Source: Brevundimonas aveniformis DSM 17977
Lineage (GTDB): Bacteria > Pseudomonadota > Alphaproteobacteria > Caulobacterales > Caulobacteraceae
Assembly (NCBI RefSeq): GCF_000428765.1
Contig: NZ_AUAO01000001.1
Span: 952,075 to 1,016,074 of the forward strand
Reading direction: 5' to 3'
Length of the DNA stretch: 64,000 bases
Part shown: one piece after another, positions 63,188-64,000 of the stretch
How the letters are laid out: each line of letters opens with the position of its first letter
Numbering within the stretch: position 1 is the stretch's first letter
Notes under the pieces: generated by a model
Told to the model about the DNA's origin: nothing
Database searches by the model: none
What the model saw: only the letters and a program-made list of their open reading frames with translations
Position numbers and translations under genes: made by a program

Positions 63188-63321
63188 AGCCTGATGGCTT
63201 TGGTTGGAACGACCGGGTGGTTCCAACCAAAGGCTAAATCAGGCTCGCACTTTCTTCTGAAGCCCGATTCACGGCTTCAATGACATCGCGCAGCGATGCC
63301 ATTTCCACCGATCAGGCTCTA
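63185..63321. mobile_element. 137-bp MITE-like element with 11-bp terminal inverted repeats
   Basis: TAGAGCCTGAT (63185-63195) and ATCAGGCTCTA (63311-63321) are perfect terminal inverted repeats. Inside are a 12-bp perfect hairpin (TTTGGTTGGAAC 63199-63210 with GTTCCAACCAAA 63220-63231), an internal copy ATCAGGCTC (63238-63246), and two 6-bp hairpins, GAAGCC...GGCTTC and CATCGC-GCA-GCGATG. There is no open reading frame. This is the design of a non-autonomous miniature transposon or a palindromic repeat family. No clear target-site duplication was seen. Confidence 0.6.
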
Positions 63322-63360
63322 GGAGCGGCGCAACGTTGCCGTTGCGCCGGGTCTTCCTAG
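63319..63360. terminator. Bidirectional hairpin between rfbC and the RTX gene
   Basis: CGGCGCAAC (63326-63334) pairs with GTTGCGCCG (63341-63349) around a six-base loop, and the outer CTAGGA (63319-63324) pairs with TCCTAG (63355-63360). It lies at the ends of both converging genes, reaching the stop codon of the RTX gene. No T-tract on either strand. Confidence 0.5.
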
Positions 63361-64000
63361 ACGAGAATCCAATCGTCTGAGTGCTCCCTCATCCGATCAG
63401 AGTGTAGCTTGCCGTCGAAGGCGGCTAGACTGGCCTCGATGATTTCCTCATCGACGAAACAGATCACCGGGTCGTCCACGGCCTTCTCGGAGCCATAGCT
63501 GTCACCGGGCAGGACGAGCGGATCCATTGTGTCGCCGAGGCTGGGCTGGACCAGCGGCGTGAACTCCCATTTGCCTGCATCGGCAATCCCCGGAAGAATC
63601 AGCGGGTCATCATCCTGGATCAGGTCGGGCAGGACCAGCGGCCCTGCGTGCTTGTCCTGCTGCCCGGCCTCCAGACCCGGCAGGACCAGCGGACCTTCAG
63701 CCGGTGACATGGCCTGGAACTCGAAGTCGTTGGCATTCAGCTGGGCCTTGCTGACCCCCCGCAGGACAATGCTGTTGCTCCCCACCGTGATGACGGCCCA
63801 GCCCTGGCCATTGTCAGCCGTCGCCGCCATGACCGCCGAGAAGCTGGAGAAGACCGTGGTCGAGAAGCGGATGACGTCGCCGACGCCGGCACCGGCGCTG
63901 AAGCCCAGGATCTCGTCATGGCCAAAGCCGGTGTCGAAGACAAACACATCGTTGCCGTCACCGCCGTTCATCAGATCGTTGCCGGCTCCCCCGACCAGGG
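63357..64000 (-). CDS. RTX-type calcium-binding secreted protein, C-terminal end (5' end outside window)
   Basis: The frame is open to the window edge, so only the C-terminal 214 residues are visible. The edge codes for RTX nonapeptide repeats (GGAGNDLMNGGDGNDVFVF), followed by the closing domain FGHDEILGFSAGAGVGDVIRF common to bacterial RTX proteins. Then comes an unusual tail with five short repeats PLVLPG/PLVLPD/PLILPG/PLVQP/PLVLPG, and a C-terminus ending DDWILV as in type I secreted proteins. The product is probably exported by a type I system and may be a surface or S-layer-like protein. Function unknown. Confidence 0.85.
   Translation of the reverse strand, partial: LVGGAGNDLMNGGDGNDVFVFDTGFGHDEILGFSAGAGVGDVIRFSTTVFSSFSAVMAATADNGQGWAVITVGSNSIVLRGVSKAQLNANDFEFQAMSPAEGPLVLPGLEAGQQDKHAGPLVLPDLIQDDDPLILPGIADAGKWEFTPLVQPSLGDTMDPLVLPGDSYGSEKAVDDPVICFVDEEIIEASLAAFDGKLHSDRMREHSDDWILV

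Overview
The window reads as chromosomal DNA of an alphaproteobacterium of the Caulobacterales, most likely Brevundimonas or a close relative. This is inferred from several things: strongly GC-rich coding DNA, an alphaproteobacterial-type LexA box (GTTC-N7-GTTC) in front of mmcB, a SenC/RegB/RegA redox module, a eukaryotic-type NADP-isocitrate dehydrogenase, DUF2793 and MmcB proteins, and REP-like palindromes of the kind common in that order. No rRNA, tRNA, CRISPR array or complete insertion sequence was found.

Layout. 1-4.2 kb: the 3' half of clpB, then a small accessory patch. The patch holds a TIR-like (Cap12-type) putative NADase gene of lower GC, three long REP/BIME-like palindromic units, and a small GIY-YIG nuclease gene tightly bracketed by two of those units. 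4.2-38.4 kb: mostly housekeeping. It contains a coupled operon (two DUF1801 proteins, YaiI, BaiN-type flavoprotein), class Ia ribonucleotide reductase (nrdA and nrdB divergent around a PAP2 phosphatase), argH with a 59-codon lipoprotein gene, icd, alaS, a potassium channel, dapF, the SCO/regB/regA cluster, SOS-controlled mmcB, a lipocalin, xseA, dnaK-dnaJ behind a heat-shock-type promoter, a dienelactone hydrolase, the sulfate-activation genes cysD-cysNC, a trans-sulfuration enzyme and uvrC.

38.4-64 kb is an envelope and surface-glycan region. An AT-rich regulatory island with two operator-like inverted repeats precedes three small overlapping genes for secreted proteins (spore-coat-U-like, Ig-like, and an unknown). 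Next come GDP-mannose genes (mannose-1-phosphate guanylyltransferase and an AGE-type isomerase), a DUF2793/S74 self-cleaving fibre-like protein, an SDR and two sulfotransferases. A tightly packed nine-gene minus-strand operon follows (SDR, heptose kinase, GT, DegT aminotransferase, two GTs, degenerate SDR, GNAT, methyltransferase). Divergent from it is a Wzm/Wzt ABC exporter, followed by a fused heptose-1-phosphate guanylyltransferase/heptose bisphosphatase, an LhgO-like oxidase and rfbC. The window ends in the C-terminus of an RTX protein with an unusual PLVLPG repeat tail.

Together the genes suggest synthesis and ABC-dependent export of a mannose/heptose/(6-deoxy- or amino-sugar) polysaccharide, with acetyl, methyl and possibly sulfate decorations. 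PAPS for sulfation could come from cysD-cysNC. The adjacent RTX protein recalls the Caulobacter arrangement of an S-layer protein beside O-antigen genes. A 137-bp MITE-like element with 11-bp terminal inverted repeats ends rfbC and supplies its stop codon.
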